In this document: piece by piece, positions 1 to 7,779 of the stretch
How positions within the stretch are numbered: position 1 is the stretch's first letter
Layout of the letters: the number at the start of each line of letters is the position of its first letter
Origin: an uncultured Actinomycetes bacterium
Lineage (GTDB): Bacteria; Actinomycetota; Thermoleophilia; Solirubrobacterales; 70-9
Length of the DNA: 22,581 nucleotides
NCBI GenBank assembly: GCA_946482365.1
Contig: CAMLQY010000029.1
Location: forward strand, 1-22,581
Reading direction: 5' to 3'
Notes under the pieces: model-generated
Told to the model about the DNA's origin: nothing
The model's database searches: none
The model's input: the letters and a program-made list of their open reading frames with translations, nothing else
Translations under genes and position numbers: made by a program

Positions 1-1800
1 GGCAAGGTCGGCGTCTCGATCGCCAACAAGGGCGACATGCACCAGCTGCTCGACCAGATCCCGCTCGACGAGATGAACACCTCGATGACGATCAACGCGA
101 CCGCGGCCTGGCTGCTCGGCCTCTACATCACGGTCGCCGAGGAGAACGGCGTCGACCGCTCCAAGCTGAAGGGGACGACCCAGAACGACATCATCAAGGA
201 GTACCTCTCGCGCGGCACCTACGCCTTCCCGCCCGAGCCCTCGATGCGGCTGATCGCCGACATGGTCGCCTTCACCGTCAACGAGGTGCCGAGCTGGAAC
301 CCGACCAACATCTGCAGCTACCACCTGCAGGAGGCGGGGGCGACGCCGGTGCAGGAGATCGCCTACGCGCTCTCCACCGGGATCGCCGTGCTCGACGAGG
401 TGAAGGCGCGCGGCCAGGTAGCCGACGCCGACTTCCCCAAGGTCTTCGGCCGCATCTCCTTCTTCGTCAACGCCGGGATCAGGCTGATCGAGGAGATCGC
501 CAAGCTGCGCGCGATGGGCCGGCTCTGGAACGAGATCGGCCGCGAGCGCTACGGCGTCAGCGACGAGAAGATGCTGCGCTTCCGTTACGGCGTCCAGGTC
601 AACAGCCTCGGCCTGACCGAGGCGCAGCCCGAGAACAACATCCAGCGGATCGTGCTCGAGGCGCTCGCGGTGACGCTGAGCCGCGACGCGCGGGCGCGGG
701 CGATCCAGCTGCCCGCCTGGAACGAGGCGATGGGCCTCCCCCGCCCCTGGGACCAACAGTGGAGCCTGCGGATCCAGCAGGTGCTTGCCAACGAGACCGA
801 CCTGCTCGAGTACCCCGACGTGTTCGAGGGCTCGCTGGTGATGGAGGGCCTGGTCGACGAGCTGATCGAGGGCGCCCGCGCCGAGATGGCCGTGGTCGAG
901 GAGCACGGGGGCGCCGTCGCCGCCGTCCCCTACATGAAGGCCCGCCTGGTCGAGTCCCACCGCGAGCGGGTGGCGCGGATCGAGGCCGGTGAGCAGAAGG
1001 TCGTCGGCCAGAACAGCTTCACGGAGACCGAGGACTCGCCGCTGACCGCCGGCGCGGACGGCGGCATCCTGACGCCGGACCCGGAGGTCGAGCGCGAGCG
1101 GGTGGAGGCGCTGGAAGCGTGGAAGCGCGAGCGCGACGAGGATGCCGCGCAGGCCGCGCTGGCCGAGCTCGGCAGGGTGGCCGCCGACGACGGCCAGAAC
1201 ATCATGCCGGCGACGATCGCCGCCGCCAAGGCGGGTGCGACCACGGGTGAGTGGGCGGCGGTACTGCGCGAGGCGTTTGGCGCCTACCGGGGCCCGACCG
1301 GCGTCAGCGGCGCCGCGCCGGCCGCCGACCGCGAGCAGCTGGAGCAGGTCCGGCGCCGCGTCGACGAGGTCTCCGAGCAGATCGGGCACCGGATCAAGAT
1401 CCTGGTCGGCAAGCCCGGCCTCGACGGGCATTCCAACGGGTCCGAGCAGATCGCCCTGCGCGCCCGCGACGCAGGCATGGAGGTGATCTACCAGGGAATC
1501 AGGCTGACGCCCGAGGAGATCGCCGAGTCCGCCCTGCAGGAGGACGTCGACGTCGTCGGCCTCTCGATCCTCTCCGGCTCCCACCTCGAGCTGATCCCGG
1601 AGGTGGTGCGCCTGCTGCGCGAGGAGGACGTCGAGGTGCCCGTGGTCGTGGGGGGAATCATCCCGGCGGCCGACGCCGAGCGCCTGCGCGGCGCCGGCGT
1701 CGACGGCGTCTACACGCCGAAGGACTTCGACATCAACAAGATCATGGACGAGATCGTCGACCTCGTCGCCAGGCGGGCGAGCACCCGGGCCGCTGCTTGA
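1..1800 (+). CDS. meaA: Ethylmalonyl-CoA mutase, MeaA type (5' end cut by window edge)
   Basis: Adenosylcobalamin-dependent acyl-CoA mutase that interconverts (2R)-ethylmalonyl-CoA and (2S)-methylsuccinyl-CoA in the ethylmalonyl-CoA pathway, in the cytoplasm. The frame is open from base 1, so roughly the first 90-100 residues lie outside; the ATG at 37 is internal. The mutase barrel comes first, with family-typical stretches such as TSMTINATAAWLL, EYLSRGT, NICSYHLQEAGATPVQE and YGVQVNSLGLTEAQPENN. A linker follows, then a C-terminal B12-binding domain with KPGLDGHSNG. The cobalt-ligand His codon is at 1429-1431, and GGIIP and YTPKDFD follow. From memory, the DGHSNG form and the linker match MeaA-type ethylmalonyl-CoA mutases, whereas true methylmalonyl-CoA mutases usually have DGHDRG. 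Lysine is encoded by AAG throughout. Its stop codon overlaps the TTG start of the next gene. A methylmalonyl-CoA mutase is the main alternative. Confidence 0.93.
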   Translation, partial: GKVGVSIANKGDMHQLLDQIPLDEMNTSMTINATAAWLLGLYITVAEENGVDRSKLKGTTQNDIIKEYLSRGTYAFPPEPSMRLIADMVAFTVNEVPSWNPTNICSYHLQEAGATPVQEIAYALSTGIAVLDEVKARGQVADADFPKVFGRISFFVNAGIRLIEEIAKLRAMGRLWNEIGRERYGVSDEKMLRFRYGVQVNSLGLTEAQPENNIQRIVLEALAVTLSRDARARAIQLPAWNEAMGLPRPWDQQWSLRIQQVLANETDLLEYPDVFEGSLVMEGLVDELIEGARAEMAVVEEHGGAVAAVPYMKARLVESHRERVARIEAGEQKVVGQNSFTETEDSPLTAGADGGILTPDPEVERERVEALEAWKRERDEDAAQAALAELGRVAADDGQNIMPATIAAAKAGATTGEWAAVLREAFGAYRGPTGVSGAAPAADREQLEQVRRRVDEVSEQIGHRIKILVGKPGLDGHSNGSEQIALRARDAGMEVIYQGIRLTPEEIAESALQEDVDVVGLSILSGSHLELIPEVVRLLREEDVEVPVVVGGIIPAADAERLRGAGVDGVYTPKDFDINKIMDEIVDLVARRASTRAAA

Positions 1801-3041
1801 GCCGCAACCGCGCCGGCCTGGGAGTCGCCGACCCACAACCCCCGCGGGAGTGCGATCTAGTCGTCGTCGGCGGCGGCATCCTCGGCCTGGCCGTCGCACG
1901 GGAGCTGCTCGCCAGGCAGCCCGGGGCCCGGCTCTGCGTGCTCGAGGGAGAGGACCGGATCGGCCGCCACCAGACCGGGCGCTCGAGCGGCGTCGTGCAC
2001 GCCGGGATCTACTACGAGCCCGGCTCGTTGAAGGCGCGGCTCTGCGTCGAAGGCGCACGGGAGCTCTATTCATATTGCGAGGCCCGCGGGATACCGTTCG
2101 AGCGCTCGGGCAAGCTCGTCGTCGCCGTCGAGGAGAGCGAGCTCGAGCGCCTCGACGAGCTGGAACGGCGCGGGCAGGCCAATGACGTACCCGGGCTGCG
2201 CCGCCTCACGGGTTCCGAGATCGCCGAGATCGAGCCCGCCGCGCGCGGCGTCGCCGCGCTGCACTCTCCGCAAACCGGCGTGGTCGACTTCATCGCCGTG
2301 GCCGAATCCTTTGCCGCCGACGTCCGCTCGGAGGGAGGCACCGTCCACTTCGAGGCAAGGGTGAGCGCCGCCTCCCACCAGCATGGACGGATCGCGATCC
2401 GGCACACGGCCGGCGTCACCGCCGCCTCGGCGGCGATCTTCTGCGCAGGCCTGTGGTCGGACCGCCTCGCGGTCGCCTGCGGGGCGCCGCGCGACCCGCG
2501 CATCGTTCCCTTCCGGGGCGCCTACCTGAGGCTGCGCCCGGCCGAGGCGGAGCTGATCCGCGCCAGCGTCTACCCGGTCCCCGACCCCGAGCTGCCCTTC
2601 CTCGGCGCCCACCTGACCCGCAACCTCGACGGCAGCGTGCTGATCGGCCCGAGCGCCCTGCTCGCCCCCGCCCGCCACGCCTACCGGCTGGCCACCCTGC
2701 GGCCCCGCGACCTCGGCCAGACCCTCGCCTGGCCGGGGACCTGGCGCATGGCCACCCGCCACCGCCGCGCCGCCCTGCGCGAGCTGCGCCATGCGGTCAG
2801 CCCGCGATCCTTCGTCGCCGAGGCCGCCCGCCTGGTGCCGGCCCTGCACGGTGCCCGCGCGGAGGCCGGTCCGGCCGGTATCCGCGCCCAGGCCCTTGGC
2901 CGCGACGGGGCCCTGGTCGACGACTTCGTCGTGCATCGCACCGAGCGCGCGGTCCACGTCCGCAACGCGCCCTCGCCGGCGGCCACCTCCTCGCTCGCGC
3001 TGGCGCGGCTGGTCGCCGACGAGTTGAACGCGCGACAATAG
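1797..3041 (+). CDS. lhgO: L-2-hydroxyglutarate oxidase (FAD-dependent, DAO family)
   Basis: Predicted to oxidise L-2-hydroxyglutarate to 2-oxoglutarate with FAD, handing electrons to oxygen or the respiratory chain. This is a metabolite-repair reaction. The length from TTG 1797 is 414 aa, close to the roughly 420 aa usual for LhgO. An N-terminal Rossmann segment VVVGGGILGLAVAREL (about residues 22-37) binds ADP. The family signature RSSGVVHAGIYYEPGSLKA (about 62-80) and the later GPSALLAPARHAYR and GIRAQAL segments match LhgO. TTG is the only canonical start before the Rossmann fold, and it overlaps the meaA stop as TTGA, suggesting coupled translation. The frame is also open far upstream, but that part is antisense-free shadow coding of meaA. 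The next gene starts 4 bases after the stop. A generic DAO-type oxidoreductase with another hydroxyacid substrate is possible. Confidence 0.85.
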   Translation: MSRNRAGLGVADPQPPRECDLVVVGGGILGLAVARELLARQPGARLCVLEGEDRIGRHQTGRSSGVVHAGIYYEPGSLKARLCVEGARELYSYCEARGIPFERSGKLVVAVEESELERLDELERRGQANDVPGLRRLTGSEIAEIEPAARGVAALHSPQTGVVDFIAVAESFAADVRSEGGTVHFEARVSAASHQHGRIAIRHTAGVTAASAAIFCAGLWSDRLAVACGAPRDPRIVPFRGAYLRLRPAEAELIRASVYPVPDPELPFLGAHLTRNLDGSVLIGPSALLAPARHAYRLATLRPRDLGQTLAWPGTWRMATRHRRAALRELRHAVSPRSFVAEAARLVPALHGARAEAGPAGIRAQALGRDGALVDDFVVHRTERAVHVRNAPSPAATSSLALARLVADELNARQ

Positions 3042-3045
3042 GGCC

Positions 3046-3612
3046 ATGAGCGAGCTGAACGGGGACCGCTCGGCCTGGCTGCGCTGCTACCGCTGCTGGT
3101 CCCAGAACCTCGAGATCCAGATCCACTACGACGCGATCCGCCGTGTCGAGCCCGGCACCGGCGTCCTCGCCGAGGGGATCGACGAGGTGCAGGAGGCCCT
3201 CGTGCAGTGCGTCGACTGCATGCACGACCAGCCGCACCTCGCCTTCCAGGACAACCACGTGGTGCCGGTGGAGGATCGCTGGGAGCGAATGGTCGCCGGC
3301 ACGCCCTGGGTCGCCTCCTGCACGGTCCGCGTCGACCAGGACCGGGTGGAGACCTGCTCGGGCCCGGAAGCGATCGAGTTCCTCACCTACGGCGCCTTCG
3401 GCGACGCGGGGGTGCGCGAGTTCTTTACCCACGTGCGCTTCCACAAGCACGACGAGGAGCAGATCGTCGTCCACATGCTGGTCGAGCTCTACGCCCGCTC
3501 CGCCGAAGAGGCCACCGAGGTCCTCGAGGCCGCGGCCCACGGCCCGCTCGAGATCACCTCCCTTGCCGAGGAGTCGCGCCCGCCCGCCCACGCCTCAGAC
3601 GAGGCGCACTGA
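3046..3612 (+). CDS. Hypothetical protein with two CxxC pairs (possible zinc ribbon)
   Basis: I do not recognise this 188-aa family. The ATG lies 4 bases after the lhgO stop, so it is probably translated from the same mRNA. The N-terminal third carries two CxxC pairs, C14/C17 (CYRC) and C55/C58 (CVDC), spaced 37 residues apart, which fits a Cys4 zinc ribbon. The rest is acidic and soluble, with no signal peptide or membrane segment. It includes a His-rich segment (FTHVRFHKHDEEQIVVHM, about residues 126-143) and an acidic, Pro-rich tail. The context suggests a link to acyl-CoA or hydroxyacid metabolism, but no function can be assigned. The following lyase/LamG gene lies in the same reading frame just after this stop codon but has its own promoter. 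Confidence 0.75.
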   Translation: MSELNGDRSAWLRCYRCWSQNLEIQIHYDAIRRVEPGTGVLAEGIDEVQEALVQCVDCMHDQPHLAFQDNHVVPVEDRWERMVAGTPWVASCTVRVDQDRVETCSGPEAIEFLTYGAFGDAGVREFFTHVRFHKHDEEQIVVHMLVELYARSAEEATEVLEAAAHGPLEITSLAEESRPPAHASDEAH

Positions 3613-3622
3613 GACAAGGTCG

Positions 3623-3651
3623 TTTACAGCAGTAGACCTTTCTGTTATGTT
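3623..3651 (+). promoter_or_regulatory. Sigma70-like promoter of the lyase/LamG gene
   Basis: A TTTACA hexamer at 3623-3628 (one mismatch to TTGACA) is separated by exactly 17 bases from TATGTT at 3646-3651 (two mismatches to TATAAT). This is the best promoter match I found in the window, and it sits in a short A/T-richer gap between two genes. A start site 7 bases downstream of the -10 element would fall at 3658, exactly where the signal-peptide reading frame begins, which would make the transcript leaderless. Confidence 0.6.
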
Positions 3652-3657
3652 CGCGCG

Positions 3658-5055
3658 ATCAAGCTTTTTCTAGTCATCGGCGCAGCAGCACTCCTTCTCC
3701 AGGCCACCCCGGCCGAGGCCTCGGTGGTCGCCAGGCTCGCCGGGGTCGAGAGCCCAACCAGCTCTCCATACGACTTCGACCAGGTGAAAACAGACACGGA
3801 ATGCGAAGGCAGCACCGCGGCAAGGGACACCAGCCAAGCCTATGCCGGCGCTGCGTCGCTCAAAGTCCATATCGAAGCCACTAAATGCTCGCCCTTTGCT
3901 CGCGGCATCTTCAACAGCAACTCGCCCAACCACATCGTCGAAGGGGACGACGTCTGGTTCGGCACTGCGATCTTCCTCCCGTCTGGCTTCTACAGCGCCC
4001 ATTCCGACTACACCGACCTGATCCGGATGGACTCCTACGTCAACGACGGCGGTGAACTGAACGAACCGGCCAAACAGCAGAGCGTCAACCTCGCAATCTT
4101 CAGCAACGACGACGTCTACGTGCGGGCCGAATCCAACGAAAAAGCCAACACGCTGGTCGGGCCTCTCTCGCCCAGCGTGCTCTCCGAGGGCTCATGGCAT
4201 TGGGTTGAGGTCCACGCCGTCCTCGACAAGGACTCCGGCGAAGCGTTCACCGAGCTCAAGATCGACGGTGAAAGCCAGGGCTCGTCCACTGCAGCCAACT
4301 TCTTCGCCGGAAGGGCGGACTTCAACCGAGTTCGCTACGGCCTCGTCTCGGCGGGGAGCAGCGGCTCGGGCAACCTGACGATGTACGTCGACCGCGCATC
4401 GGTCAGCAAAAGCGAACGCGGGCCGCTCGCCTCCACGACCCCCGATCTCGTCAGCTACTGGCGCCTGGGCGAGCCCAGCGGCACCACCGCCGCCGACGCA
4501 CAGGGGGTCGCCTCCGGCACCTATGCGAACAGCCCCGAACTGGGCGTTGCCAGCTTGCTGAAAGGCGAAACCGACACCGCTGTCAACTTCGACGGCAAAG
4601 ACGACCACGTGAGCATCACCCCGGTCGGCGCCCTGAGCATGACCTCCGAGGTCACGCTGGAGGCCTGGATCAAAGCCGATGCCCTGCAGGGAACGATCGC
4701 CAGGCGCAACAACTCCTACGAGCTCCGGGCCCAGTCCGACGGCAGCGTGCTGTTCCGGGTCTGGGTCGGCAAAGAAGTCCGCTCTCTCACGTCCGCCGAA
4801 GGCAAACTGAAAACAGGCACGACCTACCACGTCGCCGGGACATACGACGGGTCCACGATGCGGATCTTCGCCAACGGCCAGGAAATTGCCTCGAAAGCGC
4901 AGGAAGGGTCGATGACCCACGACTCCAACACGCTCTACATAGGCCGCAACGACTTCTCCAACACCTATTTCGACGGCGTCATCGACGACGTCGCGATCTA
5001 CGACCAAGCGCTGTCAGAAGCCGCCCTCGACCAGCACTACGAATCCGGCGCCTGA
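3658..5055 (+). CDS. Secreted polysaccharide-lyase-like protein with C-terminal LamG domain
   Basis: Probably exported and carbohydrate-binding or carbohydrate-cleaving. Counting from 3658 (465 aa), residues 2-21 read KLFLVIGAAALLLQATPAEA, a typical signal-peptide hydrophobic core ending in an A-E-A cleavage site. Residues of about 23-258 resemble the beta-sandwich of heparin-lyase-like proteins (LKVHIEATK, GDDVWFGTAIFLPSGF, WHWVEVHAVLDKDSGEAFTELKIDG in parts). Residues of about 262-460 are a LamG/concanavalin-A-like domain (SYWRLGEPSG, VTLEAWIKA, YHVAGTYDGSTMRIFANGQ, VIDDVAIYDQALS). The first canonical start, GTG 3724, would remove the whole signal peptide. The frame upstream has only the rare codon ATC at 3658. 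An ATG at 3647 is one frame off and would read through if one T were added to the TTTTT run at 3664-3668. Lysine codons are 13 AAA to 3 AAG, unlike its neighbours. It converges on the BY-kinase gene with a 16-base gap. Lyase activity is inferred from the fold only. Confidence 0.75.
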   Translation: MKLFLVIGAAALLLQATPAEASVVARLAGVESPTSSPYDFDQVKTDTECEGSTAARDTSQAYAGAASLKVHIEATKCSPFARGIFNSNSPNHIVEGDDVWFGTAIFLPSGFYSAHSDYTDLIRMDSYVNDGGELNEPAKQQSVNLAIFSNDDVYVRAESNEKANTLVGPLSPSVLSEGSWHWVEVHAVLDKDSGEAFTELKIDGESQGSSTAANFFAGRADFNRVRYGLVSAGSSGSGNLTMYVDRASVSKSERGPLASTTPDLVSYWRLGEPSGTTAADAQGVASGTYANSPELGVASLLKGETDTAVNFDGKDDHVSITPVGALSMTSEVTLEAWIKADALQGTIARRNNSYELRAQSDGSVLFRVWVGKEVRSLTSAEGKLKTGTTYHVAGTYDGSTMRIFANGQEIASKAQEGSMTHDSNTLYIGRNDFSNTYFDGVIDDVAIYDQALSEAALDQHYESGA

Positions 5056-5071
5056 CCAGGGCCGTCGATCG

Positions 5072-6685
5072 TCAATTCTTCTTCACAGAGAAAGCGGGAT
5101 CGTGCACGCCGTTCGCATGCCCGTTCCTGCCTTCCGGGGCCGGAGCCGGGCTGGCGTTTTGGACCGAACCGGATGAGGCGTCGCCGTTCCTCTTGGCCAC
5201 CGGGGCGGCGGTCGTGATCCGGTCGGCAACCGCGCCGTAGTAGCCCTGGTAGGAACGGTCGCTGAGCAGCTCGTCCGCGTGGTTCATCACCGCTCCGACG
5301 ATGTTCGCTTCGGCGTTGCGGAGCTGCGCCACGGCTGCGGCGAGCACCTTGCGGTCGACCGAGGCCATGTCGACGGTGATCAGGGTCCCGTCGACCTTCG
5401 CCGCGATGATCGAGGCGTCGGCGCCGATCGTGACCGGGGAGGTGTCCACCAGCACGTAGTCGGCAAGGCCCGCCAGTTCACCCAGCAGCTTCGCGACGTC
5501 GTTGTCTCCCCCGGTCACGAGGGATCCGGGCATCATCGTCAGGGGGCCCGCCGGCAGCAGCCTCACCCCGTCCATCCAAGTGTCCTGTAGAAGAGCCTCT
5601 GCCCTCGTGCCCGCAGACAACGCGGTCGTCACGCCGGTGCCGCCCTCCACCTCGAGCGAGGTGTCCAGCGTCGGCCGGCGGAGGTCGCAGTCGACCAGGA
5701 CCACCGTCGCGCCGCTGAGGCCGAAGGCATGGGCGAGGCGCAGGGCGACCGTGCTCTTGCCTTCTTCGGGCAATGCGCTGGTGATCGCAAACGTCCGCGC
5801 CTCCGCGGTCGAGCTCGCCAGCTGCAGGTTCGCCCGCAGGAGCTGGAAGGCCTCGACCGCCAGGTGATGCTTCCAGCCCTTGTCGGTGATCCCGGGAATG
5901 CGCCCGATGACGGGAGCTTCGGCGATCTCGACCACCTCGTCCTCGTCGCTAACCCGCCGGTCCAGCCTGCGCATCAGCAAAGCCACCACGACGCCGAGGA
6001 TCAGCCCGAGCACGCCCCCGATGATGGCGTTGCGAAGGGGCGTCGGCGAGCTGGGATTCTCCGGCGGGGTCGCAAGTTCGACCACCTCGGCGTCGCCCGC
6101 CTCCAGCCGCTTCTGGATCTTCAGCTGCTCGGCGCGCGTTTCGAGCTCGGTGTCGAGGACCGTCGAGGGCGTCGCGGCCAGCTGGCTTTCGATCGCGTCG
6201 ATCACCTCTTGGATCTGGTCCTGGGCTTTTTCTCGCCGCAGGGCGACGATCTCGACGGCGAAGGCGTTGGCGATGCGCGCCGCTTCACGCGGGGCCGAGG
6301 CCTCCGCTGTGATCGTGACGATGTCCGCCTGGCCCTGGGGCTCGATGCTGACGCTGTCGCGCAGCTCCTTCGGGCTCTGCGAGCTGCCGGTCCGTTCCTT
6401 GACGCGGAGACCGACCACGTCGAGCGAGGCGAGGGCCAGGTTGGTCGCCGCCTGACGCTCCGGTTCGGAGGAGATGTCGGGCAGCGGCGCGTCGGGGTCG
6501 ATCTGGGGCGCGACCTCTGGTGGTCCGAAGAGGACGTTGGAGCTGGCGTCGTAGCGATCCGGCATCAGGCTCGAGACGCCGAAGGCGAGCAGGGCGGCGG
6601 CGGCGGCGATGCCGGCGATCAGCTTGGCGCGCCGTCGGACGACGGCGACGAAGGTGGAGAAGTCGAGGGGTTGCTGTGCGTTCAT
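5072..6685 (-). CDS. Wzz/BY-kinase fusion: polysaccharide chain-length regulator and tyrosine autokinase
   Basis: Membrane protein controlling polymerisation and export of exopolysaccharide. From ATG 6685 (537 aa) there is TM1 at about 22-42, an extracytoplasmic Wzz domain at 43-216 ending in a Pro-rich NPSSPTP segment, TM2 at about 219-238, then a cytoplasmic BY-kinase domain. This has Walker A ALPEEGKST (304-312), Walker A' VLVDCDLRRP (D332, D334) and Walker B VLVDTSP (D414). The tyrosine cluster is small (Y479, Y482, Y483 in SYQGYYG). It is followed by a Pro/Ala/Gly/Asn tail of 54 residues with no tyrosine, whereas family members usually end in the Tyr cluster. The ATG overlaps the stop of the preceding glycosyltransferase as ATGA, which favours it over an in-frame GTG at 6706. 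It is the last gene of the minus-strand operon. Confidence 0.9.
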   Translation of the reverse strand: MNAQQPLDFSTFVAVVRRRAKLIAGIAAAAALLAFGVSSLMPDRYDASSNVLFGPPEVAPQIDPDAPLPDISSEPERQAATNLALASLDVVGLRVKERTGSSQSPKELRDSVSIEPQGQADIVTITAEASAPREAARIANAFAVEIVALRREKAQDQIQEVIDAIESQLAATPSTVLDTELETRAEQLKIQKRLEAGDAEVVELATPPENPSSPTPLRNAIIGGVLGLILGVVVALLMRRLDRRVSDEDEVVEIAEAPVIGRIPGITDKGWKHHLAVEAFQLLRANLQLASSTAEARTFAITSALPEEGKSTVALRLAHAFGLSGATVVLVDCDLRRPTLDTSLEVEGGTGVTTALSAGTRAEALLQDTWMDGVRLLPAGPLTMMPGSLVTGGDNDVAKLLGELAGLADYVLVDTSPVTIGADASIIAAKVDGTLITVDMASVDRKVLAAAVAQLRNAEANIVGAVMNHADELLSDRSYQGYYGAVADRITTAAPVAKRNGDASSGSVQNASPAPAPEGRNGHANGVHDPAFSVKKN

Positions 6686-7779
6686 CGGTTTCGACAGGAT
6701 AGGCACTGGTATCGGCTGCCAAGCGCGTGCACCTTTAGCTGGGACGCGAATCCGCCGATCGTGCCCACCCCATACCCGAGATGGAGCGCGGGAAAGCAGG
6801 CGGCGACGCGAGGGGCCAAGCGGATCTCCTCGCGCCCCGTGGCAGCGAGGGCGCCGGCACCAACGGCCGCTGCATAGCCCCCCACGGTCACGGCGAGGCC
6901 GGCGCGGGCAGCCGCGGAGAACGGGCTGAGCGCGGCCAGCCCGGCCAGGCCGAGCACGAAGGCGGCGGGCACCGCGTGGCGGGGCCGCAGAAAGCCGGGG
7001 TGGGCGGCGACCACGCGAGCCCGGGCGCGGCCGTAGTCGCGGTACTGGCGGAAGGCGGCGCCGAGCGTCGCGCGGGGCACGTACTCGAAGCGGATCGAGG
7101 AATCGAGCATCACGCTCTTGCCGGCCAGCTTCAGCCGCCAGTTGAGCTCCTCGTCCTCGCCGTGGTTCATCGCCGGGTCAAAACCGCCGACCTCTTCCAG
7201 GGCGGAGCGCCGGTATATCCCCCAGGGGACGGTGTCTACGACTTCCCGCCGCCCGGGGGCGGCGTAGACGCTGCCGCCGACCCCGAGGCGGGAGCCCCGC
7301 GCCAGGGTGAAGGCGCGCTCGAAGGACCCGGCCCCGGAGTAGCTCGGCTGCCCGCCGACGCCGACGACGCCCTCCTCGCTCTCCTCGAGCGCGGCGACGG
7401 CACGCGAGACGTAGTCCGGCGCCGGGCGCCCGTGTGCGTCGACGCGGGCGAAGACGTCAGCCGTGGAGGCCCGCAGGCCGACGTTGAGCGCCTCGGGGGT
7501 GGTCAACCGCCCCTCCCCCGAGACGACGACGATCCGCTCGTCCTCGGCCGCGTGCCGCCGAGCGATCTCCACCGTGCCGTCGCTCGACCCGGCGTCGACG
7601 AGCAGCAGGCGCAACCGGTCTGCCGGGTAGTCCTGGGCGAGCACCCCGGCGATGCACGCGGCAATGTGCTGCTCCTCGTCGTAGGCCGGGACGACCACGT
7701 CCACGGTCGGCAGCCCACGCTCCCGTGGACCACCCCCGCCGGTGGAGGTCGCCGGCTTCCCGCCTGCGCCCGGGGTCAC
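6682..7779 (-). CDS. Family 2 glycosyltransferase, ExoA-like
   Basis: Membrane-associated inverting glycosyltransferase expected to add a sugar to the lipid-linked repeat unit on the cytoplasmic face. The 365-aa protein has a GT-A fold: VDVVVPAYDEE (26-36), VDAGSSDGT (61-69), the metal-binding RVDAHGR (112-118) and the acceptor-base region GEDEELNWR (207-215). Two hydrophobic segments follow (about 270-290 and 293-313), with LHLGYGVGTIGGF near the C-terminus. The DAH form and the C-terminal layout resemble ExoA of succinoglycan synthesis. The start is GTG, overlapping the upstream polymerase stop as GTGA. The stop overlaps the BY-kinase ATG as ATGA, so the three genes are translationally linked. 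A CxxC pair (C359, C362) ends the protein. Donor and acceptor sugars cannot be told from the sequence. Confidence 0.9.
   Translation of the reverse strand: MTPGAGGKPATSTGGGGPRERGLPTVDVVVPAYDEEQHIAACIAGVLAQDYPADRLRLLLVDAGSSDGTVEIARRHAAEDERIVVVSGEGRLTTPEALNVGLRASTADVFARVDAHGRPAPDYVSRAVAALEESEEGVVGVGGQPSYSGAGSFERAFTLARGSRLGVGGSVYAAPGRREVVDTVPWGIYRRSALEEVGGFDPAMNHGEDEELNWRLKLAGKSVMLDSSIRFEYVPRATLGAAFRQYRDYGRARARVVAAHPGFLRPRHAVPAAFVLGLAGLAALSPFSAAARAGLAVTVGGYAAAVGAGALAATGREEIRLAPRVAACFPALHLGYGVGTIGGFASQLKVHALGSRYQCLSCRNR

Noticed and set aside
1251..1796. Open frame running into the oxidase gene from about 546 bases upstream
   Set aside because: It overlaps the conserved B12-binding domain of meaA, its translation is Arg/Pro/Gly-rich low complexity, and TTG 1797 gives the normal oxidase length.
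3647..3673. Mini open frame ATG...TAG encoding MFARSSFF
   Set aside because: The ATG lies inside the proposed -10 element and has no Shine-Dalgarno sequence. It is mentioned only as a possible frameshifted start of the LamG gene, not as a gene itself.
5056..5071. Possible bidirectional terminator between the convergent LamG and BY-kinase genes
   Set aside because: The 16-base gap has no convincing stem or T-run.
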